A stretch of 64,000 nucleotides of DNA from Planobispora longispora. Its GTDB lineage: Bacteria; Actinomycetota; Actinomycetes; Streptosporangiales; Streptosporangiaceae. The stretch lies in the NCBI RefSeq assembly GCF_016863135.1, contig NZ_BOOH01000009.1, positions 119,785-183,784 on the forward strand, read 5' to 3'. The notes under the pieces are model-generated. The model saw only the letters and a list, made by a program, of their open reading frames with translations, did not search any database and was not told the origin of the DNA. Position numbers and translations under genes: made by a program. This document shows, in pieces, positions 54,495 through 63,837 of the stretch (its first letter is position 1; each line of letters starts with the position of its first letter).

Positions 54495-56821
54495 TGGAGC
54501 CCCCCGCCGTTCTCATCGGAAGCGGAGCCGATCACCGAAGTCCCTCCGCCCTCGTCGCAGGCCAGACGGTCGCCGAAGCTCTCTCCGCCCGCGTCGGAGG
54601 CGAGACGGTCGCCGCAGCTCCCTCGACCCTTGCCGGGGGCGAGACGTTCACCCGCGCTCCCCTCCATCCGTGTCGGGAGCACGACCCTGACCAGGGTCCC
54701 GCCCTCCGCGCGTTCCTCGAACGTGCACGATCCTCCCAGCTCGGTGGCGCGTTCCCGCATCGACGTCAGCCCGACGCCCTCCCTCGCGCCCGCCGCGGGG
54801 ATCCCGCCCCGACCGGCCCCATCCTCCGACCCGCCCGCGTCCCGGTCACCGGGCCGTGTCCCGCCGTTCCCGCCGTTCCCGCCGATCCGGCCGATCCCGT
54901 CGCCGCCGTCGAGGACCTCCAGCACGAGCGCCGTCCCGGTCACCTCGATCCGCAGCTCCGCCTCGTCCGTCCCCGCGTGCCTGCGGACGTTGGCCAGTGC
55001 CTCGGCCGCGACGCGGTAGGCGGCGGCCTCGGTGGCGGCGGGCAGCGGGGGCAGGGTCTCCGGGGCGTGGACGGCGACGCGCAGGCTGGGCGACTGCCGG
55101 ATCGCGTGGGCGCGCAGGGCGCCGAGCAGTCCCAGGGAGTCGAGCGCCGGAGGCCGCAGCCCGTCCACCAGCACTCGCACGTCGGCCATCGCGGCCTCGG
55201 CGTCGCCGACGATGTCGGCCAGCAGCAGCCGTACCTTCTCGTCCTCGACCAGGTCGTGAGCCGTCTCGGCGCGCATGACGAGCGCGGCCAGCGTGGGGCC
55301 CAGCCCGTCGTGCAGGTCGTGGCGGATGCGGCGGCGCTCCTCCTCGCGGGCCATCACCAGGCGCTCCCGGGAACGGCGCAGGTCGGCGGAGAGCCGCGCG
55401 GCGTGCACCGCCACGGCCACCTGCCGGGCCAGGTCGGTCAGCACGGCCAGGTCACGCGGGCCGAACCTGCTCTCGCCCGTCCGGGGGGCCAGGATGAGGT
55501 CGCCGACCCGCTCGCCGTCGTACACCAGCGGCAGCCGGAGCAGCCCGTCGTCTCCCGCCTCGGGGCCGGAGGCGTGCCGCAGGCCCGTGGTGGTCTCCAC
55601 CGCCGCGTACGGCAGGCGCAGCGCCTCGGCCACCGACCGCGCGACCCCGGACAGCGCCGCGCCCGGCTCCTCGCTGGCCTCCAGGCGGCGGCCCAGCCGG
55701 GTCAGCGCCGCGTGGGGGTCGTCCCGCTCGCCGTACATCAGCAGGTTGACCCAGCCCTGCAGGCGCTGCCGGAGCGGGGCGAAGGCCAGGGCCACCAGCC
55801 CGGCCGCCAGCACGGAGGCGGGCAGGTCCGCCGAGGGGAGGAGCGCGCCGAGATAACCGACGACGAGAATGTAACCGCCGGTCACGCAGACCGACAACAG
55901 CGTGTAGACCAGCGTCCGGTTGATCACCAGATCGATGTCGAACAACCGGTGGCGCAGGATCGCGACGCAGATGCCGGCGGGGATGAGGATCCCGCCCAGC
56001 GTGCCGAGCAGTTCCCAGCCCGAGTGGATCGACGGGTAGACGCGCTCGGGGTCGCCGTCGGTCATCCCCGCCACCAGCCGCCCGTTGGCGATCAGCAGCG
56101 CGAGCCCGACCGCGTAGGCCAGCCACTTGATCTGCTCGCGCTCCCTGCCGGTGCTGCGCCGCGCCCGCGCCAGCAGGTTGAGCCCTCCCACGACGAAGAC
56201 CGTCACATGGACGGCCAGCGCCACCGCCTCCGCGATGTCGGCGGGTCCGGCCATGGCCGTCACCCCGAGCGGGTTCGGCACCCCCGGACCGGTGCCCACC
56301 TGCTCGTTCTCCCCGGGACGCAGGGCGCTGACCAGCATGGCAGGCCCGGTCACGGCGACGGCCGCCCAGACGAACGGCCGCCAGCGGGACGAGGGCAGCG
56401 TGCCGCCGGGGAAGAACAGCGGGACCAGGGTGAGGGAGAGGTTGGCCGGGATCCACAGCCAGGTCTGGGGCCAGGCCATGGCCTCGGCGAGGGGCAACGG
56501 GGCGCTCCGCAGGGGAACGTCCGCCCCGGGGACGCCTCCGGGGGCCTCCGCCGCCCACGTCAGCGCGCCGTAGAGGGCGTACCGGCCGCAGGTCTCGTAG
56601 AGCGCGAAGCAGAACGCGCTGAGGGCCAGCAGCCGGCCCACCGGATGCCCGGGGCGGTGCGCCCCGATCAGCCCGCCCGCCAGCGCGCACGCGGCCACGA
56701 GCAGCAGGTGGCTCTGCTCGAACGGGTGCTGGCCGTTGAGGGCGGAGAAGACCAGCGAGAGCGCGATGAGGGTCAGCGTCAGGGCGCACGCCGCCCACGC
56801 GATGCGCACCGCTGTGATCAC
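54491..56821 (-). CDS. Sensor histidine kinase with multiple membrane helices and GAF domain
   Basis: A 776-residue kinase. About eight membrane helices (residues 5-330) lead to a GAF-like domain (LTRLGRRLEASEEPGAALSG onward), HisKA_3 with His504 in RRRIRHDLHDGLGPTLAAL, and HATPase with EALANVRRHAGTDEAEL. The HATPase is split by a Gly-rich insert of about 45 residues (GRIGGNGGNGGTRPGD). A repetitive C-terminal tail of about 60 residues follows the normal end (VRVVLPTRM). The GTG at 56821 with GGAGGG is preferred over one 24 bases earlier. It partners the overlapping LuxR regulator gene. Confidence 0.91.
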   Translation of the reverse strand: MITAVRIAWAACALTLTLIALSLVFSALNGQHPFEQSHLLLVAACALAGGLIGAHRPGHPVGRLLALSAFCFALYETCGRYALYGALTWAAEAPGGVPGADVPLRSAPLPLAEAMAWPQTWLWIPANLSLTLVPLFFPGGTLPSSRWRPFVWAAVAVTGPAMLVSALRPGENEQVGTGPGVPNPLGVTAMAGPADIAEAVALAVHVTVFVVGGLNLLARARRSTGREREQIKWLAYAVGLALLIANGRLVAGMTDGDPERVYPSIHSGWELLGTLGGILIPAGICVAILRHRLFDIDLVINRTLVYTLLSVCVTGGYILVVGYLGALLPSADLPASVLAAGLVALAFAPLRQRLQGWVNLLMYGERDDPHAALTRLGRRLEASEEPGAALSGVARSVAEALRLPYAAVETTTGLRHASGPEAGDDGLLRLPLVYDGERVGDLILAPRTGESRFGPRDLAVLTDLARQVAVAVHAARLSADLRRSRERLVMAREEERRRIRHDLHDGLGPTLAALVMRAETAHDLVEDEKVRLLLADIVGDAEAAMADVRVLVDGLRPPALDSLGLLGALRAHAIRQSPSLRVAVHAPETLPPLPAATEAAAYRVAAEALANVRRHAGTDEAELRIEVTGTALVLEVLDGGDGIGRIGGNGGNGGTRPGDRDAGGSEDGAGRGGIPAAGAREGVGLTSMRERATELGGSCTFEERAEGGTLVRVVLPTRMEGSAGERLAPGKGRGSCGDRLASDAGGESFGDRLACDEGGGTSVIGSASDENGGGLQ
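54525..54680 (-). repeat. 39-bp in-frame repeats in the kinase tail
   Basis: Units starting at 54564, 54603 and 54642 begin AGACG(G/T)TC on the plus strand and are 39 bases (13 codons) long, with a degenerate further unit at the left. They encode GDRLASDAGGESF-like peptides after the end of the conserved ATPase domain. Confidence 0.85.
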
Positions 56822-56939
56822 TGTCCCTCCGGGTCCGGTCGCCACACGGTACCCGCCCTCCCGTCCCGGAAAGCACGGGACGGTGTCCCGGGACAGGGGG
56901 TGGGGCCGGGGCCCGGCCGGGTGCGGGCTGGGCTGTGCG

Positions 56940-58457
56940 CTAGACGCCCTGGGGGAGGCGGAAGAGGCGGCCGGGGTCGTAGGCGGCCTTGACGCGGGCC
57001 AGGCGTGCGGCGTTGGCGCCGTAGTAGGCGTCGCGCCAGCCCCTCAGCTCCGGGTCGATGTAGTTGACGTAGGCATGGTCGCCGAAGTGGGGGCGCATCG
57101 CGGCGTGCGCGCGCCGGGCCCACGCCGCGGCCCCGGAGCGGTGGGCGTAGTACTGCACGCTGTAGAGGGCGGCCCGGTGCGGGAAGGCGGTGGCGTCCGG
57201 GCGGACCCGGCCGACCGCGCCGCCGAGGGCGTCCATGAGAACGGTGTGGTCGCCGGGCCTGGCCACCTCGGCGGCCAGTCTCTCCGCGCCGGCCTCGGAG
57301 ATCGGCCGGTAGGCCAGGTGGGACTTGGCCGTGAAACCGGCTCTGGACAGCCGGCCGTCGCGGGTCTGACCGGGCAGGGAGCCGTCCTGGTGGCACTGGG
57401 AGACCGAGAGGGAGGAGCACCCCGCCATGATCATCATGGCCTGCCGGTAGGACCTCTTCCGGACCGAACTGGAGGAGACCGGTCCGATCCGGTCGGCCAG
57501 CCGGTCGAGCAGCCGCTCGCACTCCGCCTTGCCGCCCAGGTAGACCCCGGCGAGCTGCACGTCCGTCCCGCCGCTGCGGCTGAGGTGCAGGGTGGACCAC
57601 ATCTCGTCCGGGACCGAGGGCGTCCACGCCTGCCAGGCGCGCACCGCCCGGGCGGCCCGCCGCCACGGCCAGTGCAGGAAGAACACCGTGACCTCGCGGG
57701 TGCGGTGGGTGCGGAAGCCGAAGGAGACCGCCACCCCGAGGTTCCCGCCGCCCCCGCCGCGTGAGGCCCAGAACAGGTCGGGGTGGTGGTCGGCGTCGCA
57801 GGTCAGCAGGCGGCCGTCGGCGGTGACGATCTGGACCGACTCCATCACGTCGCAGGTGAGGCCGTACTTCCTGGCCACCACGCCGATGCCGCCGCCCAGC
57901 GCCAGCCCGCTCACCCCGACGGTGGGGCAGCTTCCCGCGGGGATGCTCACCCCGTGCGCCGCGAGCCGGTCGTAGACGTCGACGAGCTTGGCCCCCGCCC
58001 CCACGGTCGCCCGCCCCGAGGCGTGGCTCACCTTCCGCATCGGGGAGACGTCGACGACCAGGCCGGTGCCGGTGGACCAGCCCGCGTAGGAGTGCCCGCC
58101 GGACCGTACGGCCAGCGGCACCCCCAGCCGGCGCGCGAAGGTCACGCACTCGGCGACGTCCGAGGGGTTCGCGCAGTAGGCCACGCCCGCGGGCCGTACC
58201 GCGTCGTGGGCGGGGTCGAACAGGCGGCGCGCGGCGTCGTAGGCGGCGTCGCCCGGCCGGATGAGCCTGCCCTCCAGGCCCCGCCGTAGAGCGTTCCAAT
58301 CAGAGGGCCGGGGACCGGTCCGCGCGGACGGACCGGCCGGGGCGGACGATCCGGCCCGTGCGGGCGGCAGCCCGGCTCCCGCGGACAGCGCGGCCATGCC
58401 GCCGATCCGCAGAAGCGTCCGTCTGTCCAGTGTCCGTCCGGCCGGAACGGGCTCCAT
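56940..58457 (-). CDS. Exported bicovalent FAD oxidoreductase (BBE type)
   Basis: A 505-residue berberine-bridge-enzyme-like oxidase. The N-terminus has a twin-arginine signal (DRRTLLRIGGMAALSAGAG). The flavin domain has both covalent attachment residues: His122 in RSGGHSYAG and Cys177 in AGSCPTVGVSGLALGGG. The C-terminal BBE segment is YVNYIDPELRGWRDAYYGANAARL. Such enzymes oxidise sugars or specialised metabolites with oxygen, outside the cytoplasm here. Substrate unknown. The ATG start fits the Tat signal. Confidence 0.93.
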   Translation of the reverse strand: MEPVPAGRTLDRRTLLRIGGMAALSAGAGLPPARAGSSAPAGPSARTGPRPSDWNALRRGLEGRLIRPGDAAYDAARRLFDPAHDAVRPAGVAYCANPSDVAECVTFARRLGVPLAVRSGGHSYAGWSTGTGLVVDVSPMRKVSHASGRATVGAGAKLVDVYDRLAAHGVSIPAGSCPTVGVSGLALGGGIGVVARKYGLTCDVMESVQIVTADGRLLTCDADHHPDLFWASRGGGGGNLGVAVSFGFRTHRTREVTVFFLHWPWRRAARAVRAWQAWTPSVPDEMWSTLHLSRSGGTDVQLAGVYLGGKAECERLLDRLADRIGPVSSSSVRKRSYRQAMMIMAGCSSLSVSQCHQDGSLPGQTRDGRLSRAGFTAKSHLAYRPISEAGAERLAAEVARPGDHTVLMDALGGAVGRVRPDATAFPHRAALYSVQYYAHRSGAAAWARRAHAAMRPHFGDHAYVNYIDPELRGWRDAYYGANAARLARVKAAYDPGRLFRLPQGV

Positions 58458-58597
58458 GCGCTCTCCCCGAGTGGCGTTCTCCTGCCCATGAGATGCATGC
58501 CCGACCGGACTGGTTGGTCACAGTCGCATCACGTCGCCGTCCGGCCCGGCCGCGCCCCTCCGGGGTCCGGTCCGGAGGCGTCGCGTCGCCCTCCGGA

Positions 58598-59857
58598 TCA
58601 GCCGACGTTCTCCCGGACCCTGGACTCGTCGAGCGGGGAGACGTCCTCGAACGGCGGGCGGGTCTTCAGCCGGGAGGCCAGGCCGAGGGTGGTCCGGCGG
58701 GCGGCGAACTTCGCGCCGTGGACGAATCGCATGACCGGGCCGAACGTGCCCGCCGCGGCCAGGCCGACGGCGAACAGGCCGCCGACGGAGGTCTCGAAGT
58801 GCTTCGACAGCTTCGGGGAGGTGCCGGTACGGCGGATCGCGCGGGTGAGCCTCCCGTCGAGGATGCCGATCCGGGCGACGTCCACCGCGTAGCCGGTGGC
58901 CGCGATCACGTGGTCGGTGTGGACCGTGGTGAGATCGCCGTTCGCGCCCCGCAGCCTCAGGTTCACGCCGTCGCGGTGCGTCGCGCCCTCCAGCGTCTGT
59001 CCCACGAGCACCGGGACGCGCCCGTCGAAGCGCTCCTTCAGCCACCACGATCCGGCCGGCCCCAGGGTCGTGCGGACGATGTGGCGCCGGAGCGCCGGCG
59101 GCAGGTGGCGCACCGTGCCCGGTAGCTCGGACCAGACCCACGCGCGCCAGCCGGTGCCCAGGCCGGACCGCGGGGCCAGGGCCCGCTCGATCGCCAGCCG
59201 GTCCGTCGCGGGCACGCCGTTCCAGAGCAGGGCGTCGCCCCGTGCCACCACCCGGGGCCGCGCGCCCGCCTCCAGCAGGAGCGTCGCGGTCTCCAGGGCG
59301 GACTGTCCCGCGCCGACGACGGTGACGTCGAGCCCGGCGAACCGCGACAGGTCGTGGTGGTCGGAGCTGTGCGTCGCCACGGCCGCCGGCAGTCCGGAGA
59401 GCGCGGCGGGCCGGTGGGCGAACGGCAGGAACCCCAGGGCGAGGACGACGGTCCGGGCCCTGACGGTCTGTCCCGTCACCAGCTCGACGGCGAACAGGTC
59501 GCCGTCGGAGCGGACCTTGGCCACCGAGGAGTCGTCGACGACGTCCCCGATCGCCTGGGTGTGGAACCACCTGCCGTAGTCGACGAACGTCTCCACCGGG
59601 ATGGGCGTGCCGTAGGCGTACGGCAGGCGCCTGCGCCCGCAGTACGTCTCCAGCCCGTAGTCACCGCGCGGGTCGGCCAGGTTCGACGCCTCCGGCTCCG
59701 ACTTCAGCAACATCCCCTGCGGCATGTGCCGGTCCCACGCCTGCATGGGACGCCCGTAGACGCGCGTGTCCAGCCCGGCCGCGACGGCGTGGGCCGCCAC
59801 GGACAGGCCGTAGGGACCCGCTCCGACGACGGCGACGTCGATGATCGGCGCACGCAT
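58598..59857 (-). CDS. FAD/NAD(P)-binding oxidoreductase (SidA/monooxygenase-like)
   Basis: A 419-residue flavoprotein. FAD motif VAVVGAGPYGLSVAAHAV at the N-terminus, a second dinucleotide motif VTVVGAGQSALETATLL near residue 180, and ATGYAVDVARIG towards the C-terminus. The layout resembles lysine/ornithine N-monooxygenases and related flavin monooxygenases, although the substrate-binding residues cannot be judged. GAGGAG lies eight bases before the ATG at 59857. It is downstream of the ATP-grasp gene (88 bases) on the same strand, so the two may act in one pathway. Confidence 0.9.
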   Translation of the reverse strand: MRAPIIDVAVVGAGPYGLSVAAHAVAAGLDTRVYGRPMQAWDRHMPQGMLLKSEPEASNLADPRGDYGLETYCGRRRLPYAYGTPIPVETFVDYGRWFHTQAIGDVVDDSSVAKVRSDGDLFAVELVTGQTVRARTVVLALGFLPFAHRPAALSGLPAAVATHSSDHHDLSRFAGLDVTVVGAGQSALETATLLLEAGARPRVVARGDALLWNGVPATDRLAIERALAPRSGLGTGWRAWVWSELPGTVRHLPPALRRHIVRTTLGPAGSWWLKERFDGRVPVLVGQTLEGATHRDGVNLRLRGANGDLTTVHTDHVIAATGYAVDVARIGILDGRLTRAIRRTGTSPKLSKHFETSVGGLFAVGLAAAGTFGPVMRFVHGAKFAARRTTLGLASRLKTRPPFEDVSPLDESRVRENVG

Positions 59858-59945
59858 TTTCTTATCTCCTCGGTCGTTTGGATATGCCGCGAAAAAAGGA
59901 TGTCGGTTCACCGGTGGATTCCGGGTTCCGAAACATCGCCGAAGC

Positions 59946-61229
59946 CTAACGCGGCTGCGCGGAGGAGTTCGGGCGGCGGCGTGCGAGGCGGGTAAAGCCT
60001 CGTTTCAATATCTGTCTCGTCATCGCCGCAAAAGGTTTGAGGTCGTCGGGGGAGAACCAGGCGAACTCGTCGGCGTCGCGCACGGAACGCATCCAAGCGG
60101 CGCAGGTGAGTTCTTTCGCGCGCCGGTCGTGAAAGGCGGGAAAAGCGTCGTAGTTCTCCACCAGGTACGTGCGCCCGTGCGAGGGCCTGCCGGCGGGGAC
60201 GGGCCGTCCGGTGAGGTCGAGGTGGAGGGCGCGGACGAGGTCGAGCCGGTTCCCGTCGGTGAACAGCCGGAACTGCGCTCCGAGGCGGGGGTTGAAATCC
60301 AGCAGGTAATAGGTGTCCGTGGCGGCGTCGTGCCGGAAGTCGAGGTCGAGGACGCCCCGGTAGCCCAGGGCCGAGGCGATCCCGCGTGCCACCGCCTCGA
60401 CGCGGGGGTTCGGCAGCCACCGGCCGAGCGTCGTCAGGCCGGCCCCGGGCGGATAGGCCCGCTCCTTCCTGCCCGCGCCGCCGATCAGGCATGCCGAGTC
60501 GGCGCCGAAGTATCCCTGGAAGAACCAGTCGGAGCCGGGGGCGGCGGGCACGAAGCGCTGGAACAGCAGCTCGCTGCCGTGCCCGGACGCCTGCTCCAGC
60601 GTCCGGGCGGCCTCCCCGCGCGTGCGGACCGGCATCGTGCTGCGCAGTCCCGATCCGGGCGGCAGCAGCCAGGGCTTGGCCCACTTGGCCATCAGCGGCA
60701 GGCCCAGCCGGGCGACCGCGCGGGCCGCGTCGTCGCCGGCCCGCACCACGTGGGTCTCGGGCTGGGCGACGCCGAACGCCGTGCACAGCCTGGCCAGGGC
60801 GGCCTTGTCGGCCAGCTGGCGGGGGAGCGCCGGGGGCTGCTCGGGCAGCAGGAAGGACGGGCGGAGCGCGGCGGCGTGCTCCGCCGCGAAGATCGCGCCC
60901 GCGTCGTCCATCGGGATGAGGAGCGCGCGGCGCCCGATGCGCGCGGCGATCGCCGTCAGCGCGGCCGTCAGCGCGCCCGGTCCGCCCGGCAGCACGTGCA
61001 TGCGGGCCAGGTGGCGGGAGCGGGAGGCGGGCGCGTGCGGCCCCTCCAGGACCGCGTGCACCTCCACCCCGGCCCGGCCCAGCGAGCGGATGGCCGCCAG
61101 TGTGCCGTGGTGCAGGACGTTGTCGTCCAGCCGGAGCAGCAGTGCCGGCGTGCCCGTGTCCAGCCGGGGCGCCGGGCGCGTGTCGTACGGCGTGCCGTTC
61201 TTCGTCGGGTTTTTTACGCTGTTGAACAT
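59946..61229 (-). CDS. ATP-grasp enzyme
   Basis: An ATP-grasp ligase of about 427 residues from the ATG at 61229; earlier ATGs at 61292 and 61337 would add 21 or 36 residues and none has a clear ribosome site. The pre-ATP-grasp domain begins TPALLLRLDDNVLHHGTLAAIRSLGRAGVEVHAV; the ATP-grasp region includes LPLMAKWAKPWLLPPGSGL, ELLFQRFVPAAPGSDWFFQG and the metal-binding LLDFNPRLGAQFRLF. Such enzymes join a carboxylate to an amine, often decorating peptides or polysaccharides. The neighbours suggest an extracellular polymer or specialised metabolite. Low-GC upstream sequence holds its promoter. Confidence 0.87.
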   Translation of the reverse strand: MFNSVKNPTKNGTPYDTRPAPRLDTGTPALLLRLDDNVLHHGTLAAIRSLGRAGVEVHAVLEGPHAPASRSRHLARMHVLPGGPGALTAALTAIAARIGRRALLIPMDDAGAIFAAEHAAALRPSFLLPEQPPALPRQLADKAALARLCTAFGVAQPETHVVRAGDDAARAVARLGLPLMAKWAKPWLLPPGSGLRSTMPVRTRGEAARTLEQASGHGSELLFQRFVPAAPGSDWFFQGYFGADSACLIGGAGRKERAYPPGAGLTTLGRWLPNPRVEAVARGIASALGYRGVLDLDFRHDAATDTYYLLDFNPRLGAQFRLFTDGNRLDLVRALHLDLTGRPVPAGRPSHGRTYLVENYDAFPAFHDRRAKELTCAAWMRSVRDADEFAWFSPDDLKPFAAMTRQILKRGFTRLARRRPNSSAQPR

Positions 61230-61498
61230 ACTCGCCGTATTCGTCGGATGGTCTGGAGTCGATATCGGCCGCCCATTATATGAGCCGTTCATTTGCCGGG
61301 GCCGCTGCCGGGCCGGTGAGTCGCCCGGGCCGTTCATGTCATATGGGGCCTATCTCTGGATTCTTGTCAACGGCGACATTTGCCGCTGTCGTGTGGAATG
61401 GCGTTCGGCGTGCCCTCCGGTCCCGGTGCGGGCATATAGGTTGGGCGGGCGGCGTGCTCGCGGGCGCGTCCCCGAGGTCGGAAAAGGGTGGTTCGGGA
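61230..61498. promoter_or_regulatory. Divergent low-GC promoter region
   Basis: About 270 bases between the ATP-grasp gene and the GH26-like gene, clearly A/T-richer than its surroundings. The sequence GCCGTTCAT recurs near 61285 and 61330. Promoters for both genes are expected; no operator was identified. Confidence 0.5.
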
Positions 61499-62644
61499 AT
61501 GAGGAGAATGAAACGGAGGAAAGTGTATGCCTATGGAATTCTCACCACCTTCGCCATTTCGGCGGTGATATGGGGGCTGCCCTCCACCGCGGCCGAGAGC
61601 GGCCGGGAGACGCCCGGGAGGTTCGCGGGGGCCGCCCCGTTCGGGGTGTTCCTGGCCTCGGACGAGCGCGGCGTCGAGCGGCTGCCGCTGTTCGAGGCCT
61701 GGCTCGACGGCCGGGCGGTGACCGTCGGCCGGACCTACCTCCCCGGCGAGAACTGGCGCGCCCTCGAGGGACCCGGCTTCATCCTGGATCCCTGGACGCG
61801 CTGGCGCGCGGCCAGGCCGGAGCGCGTGCTGGCGCTCAACGTCCCCATGCTCGCGCCGAACGAGGGGGACCTGCCCGACGCCTCCGTGGCGACCCTCCTG
61901 GCCGCGGGTGCGGACGGCGCCTTCGACCTCGTCTTCCGGACGCTGGCGAACCGGCTGGTGGAGGGCGGGGCCGCGGACACGATCATCGTTCTGGGCTGGG
62001 AGATGAACGGGACGACCTACTCCAGCCGCTGCGCGCCCGACCCGGAGAAGTGGAAGGCCTACTGGCGGCGGATCGTCACGACGATGCGCGCGGTGGAGGG
62101 GCAGGGCTTCCGGTTCGACTTCACGGCCAGCCGCGGCCCGGACGCCGTCCCGTGGCCGGAGTGCTACCCCGGCGACGACGTGGTCGACATCATCGGCCTG
62201 GACAGCTACGACCAGCCGCCCGGGGACGACTTCACGGACTACGTCGCCCAGCCGTACGGCCTGCGGCACCACGCGGACTTCGCCGGCGCGCACGGCAAGC
62301 CGCTCTCGTTCCCGGAATGGGGACTGTTCCGCAGGGGAGACCGGCCCGAGTACGTGCGGAGCATGCTGGAGTGGATCTCCGCTCACGACGTCGCGTACCA
62401 CTCGATCTCCGACTACTGCCCGCACGGCGTCTGGCAGTGCCCGGAGAATCCGGAGTCGTCCCGGGTCTTCCGTCAGCTCCTCAGCCGCCCGGCGCCGCCG
62501 CGGCCGACTCCCGCCCCGCAGGCGCCCCCCGTACCCGCCACGGCCTCCACGTCCGAGCCGCTCTCCCCATCGGGCACGGCTCCCACCTCCGAGGCGGTCT
62601 CCACGCCGGGAACGCCCGGCACGCCTCCGGAGCCTTCCCCGTGA
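61499..62644 (+). CDS. Secreted GH26-like glycoside hydrolase
   Basis: A 381-residue exported protein. A basic N-terminus and hydrophobic stretch (GILTTFAISAVIWGLPSTAA) form a signal peptide. The catalytic barrel resembles GH26 mannanases: Glu168 in LGWEMNGTTYSS is the likely acid/base and Glu273 in SFPEWGLF the likely nucleophile; WPECYPGDDVVDIIGLDSY is the family block between them. A Pro/Ser/Thr-rich tail of about 50 residues ends the protein. GH26-like proteins often sit in exopolysaccharide loci, processing the polymer. Its 3' end overlaps the convergent glycosyltransferase gene by 172 bases. Confidence 0.88.
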   Translation: MRRMKRRKVYAYGILTTFAISAVIWGLPSTAAESGRETPGRFAGAAPFGVFLASDERGVERLPLFEAWLDGRAVTVGRTYLPGENWRALEGPGFILDPWTRWRAARPERVLALNVPMLAPNEGDLPDASVATLLAAGADGAFDLVFRTLANRLVEGGAADTIIVLGWEMNGTTYSSRCAPDPEKWKAYWRRIVTTMRAVEGQGFRFDFTASRGPDAVPWPECYPGDDVVDIIGLDSYDQPPGDDFTDYVAQPYGLRHHADFAGAHGKPLSFPEWGLFRRGDRPEYVRSMLEWISAHDVAYHSISDYCPHGVWQCPENPESSRVFRQLLSRPAPPRPTPAPQAPPVPATASTSEPLSPSGTAPTSEAVSTPGTPGTPPEPSP

Positions 62645-63837
62645 GGGACCCGCGCCGATGCCCCGTGAGCGCCCCACGTCGGTTCTCCGTGAGCGCTCCG
62701 CGCCGATGCCCCGTGAGCGTCCCGCGCCACGCCGACGGTCAGCGCCGCCAGCCGGTCCAGCGCGGGCCGCACGTCGAAGCCCGCCGCCCGGGCGACTCCC
62801 GCCGCCCCCTCCCGGAGGGCCAGCGCGGGGTGGCGGAGCCGTAGGGCGACCGCCTCGGCCAGGGCGGCGGGATCCCCGGCCGGCACGAGAGCGCCGACCT
62901 CCCCGGTCACCACCTCGGCCAGCCCGGGGACGGCGGAGGCGACCAGGGCGCGGCCGCTGGCGAGCGCCTCCAACGCGGTCAGCGGCAGCCCCTCCCAGCG
63001 GGAGGGGAGGACGACCACGTCGGCCGCCGCGTACCAGGGCCGGACGTCGGCGACGGCGTCGGCGAACACGACCCCGGGTCCTGCGCACGAGCGCAGGGCG
63101 GACCGGAGGTCTCCGTCGCCGACGATCGCCAGGAGGGCGCCGGGGACCTCCCTGCGGACCCGCTCCCACGCGGCGACCAGCAGGTCCTGCCCCTTCTGCC
63201 GGGTGACCCGCCCGGGGCACACGGCCAGGGGGACGCGTCCGGGGACGCCGAGCAGGGCGCGGGCCGCCGTACGGTCCCCGGGACCGGCCGGGCGGAAGCG
63301 GCCGGGGTCCACGCCGTTGCGGACGATCGCGAGGTCCCCCCGCAGACCCCCGGACCGGGCGAGGTCCGCCTCGCCCTCGCCCACGCACACGAGCAGGCTG
63401 GTCCAGCGGGTGGCCGCCCGCTCCCACGCCAGCGCCGCCCGCGCCGTCACCCCCCGGGCGGCCAGCCAGGACCAGCCGTGCGGCTGGAAGAGGGTGGGGA
63501 CCGCACCGCGGATCACCGCGCGGCCCACCAGCCCGGCCTTCGAGGAGTGCAGGTGGACGGCGTCCGGGCGGAACCGGCCGACCAGCCGGCGCAGCCGCCG
63601 CGCCTCGTCCGGGAGACCGCGGCCGGGAGACCGCTCCGCCTCCCACTCCAGCCACCGGACGCCCAGCGCGGCCAGTTCGGCGGGGAGGCGGCCGCGCCCG
63701 GGACAGGCCACGGCCACGTCCCAGCCGCGCCGCGTCTGGTCGGCGGCCACGGCGGCGACGTAGACCGCGACGCCGCCCTCCACGGGCTGCGCGAGGTGGA
63801 GCACCGAGGGCGTCGCGCCCGGGCGTCCGCCGTTCAC
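62473..63837 (-). CDS. GT4 family glycosyltransferase
   Basis: A 454-residue glycosyltransferase of the GT-B fold. The acceptor domain begins VLHLAQPVEGGVAVYVAAVA; the donor domain has VCPGRVTRQKGQDLLVAAW, LAIVGDGDL, and the GT4 motif VVLPSRWEGLPLTALEALASG. The GTG start at 63837 overlaps the upstream stop as GTGA. After the usual end near LDRLAALTVG the frame runs on for about 85 residues through degenerate repeats (DAHGASARSAHGE) and then antisense to the GH26 tail. It probably builds a polysaccharide or glycolipid at the membrane surface. Confidence 0.9.
   Translation of the reverse strand: MNGGRPGATPSVLHLAQPVEGGVAVYVAAVAADQTRRGWDVAVACPGRGRLPAELAALGVRWLEWEAERSPGRGLPDEARRLRRLVGRFRPDAVHLHSSKAGLVGRAVIRGAVPTLFQPHGWSWLAARGVTARAALAWERAATRWTSLLVCVGEGEADLARSGGLRGDLAIVRNGVDPGRFRPAGPGDRTAARALLGVPGRVPLAVCPGRVTRQKGQDLLVAAWERVRREVPGALLAIVGDGDLRSALRSCAGPGVVFADAVADVRPWYAAADVVVLPSRWEGLPLTALEALASGRALVASAVPGLAEVVTGEVGALVPAGDPAALAEAVALRLRHPALALREGAAGVARAAGFDVRPALDRLAALTVGVARDAHGASARSAHGEPTWGAHGASARVPHGEGSGGVPGVPGVETASEVGAVPDGESGSDVEAVAGTGGACGAGVGRGGAGRLRS
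62641..62736. repeat. 24-bp tandem repeats at convergent gene ends
   Basis: Four units start at 62641, 62665, 62689 and 62713, each beginning GTGAG; units 1 and 3 share the ending CGCGCCGATGCCCC. The first unit contains the GH26 gene stop, and all are read in the extended tail of the convergent glycosyltransferase gene. Confidence 0.9.
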
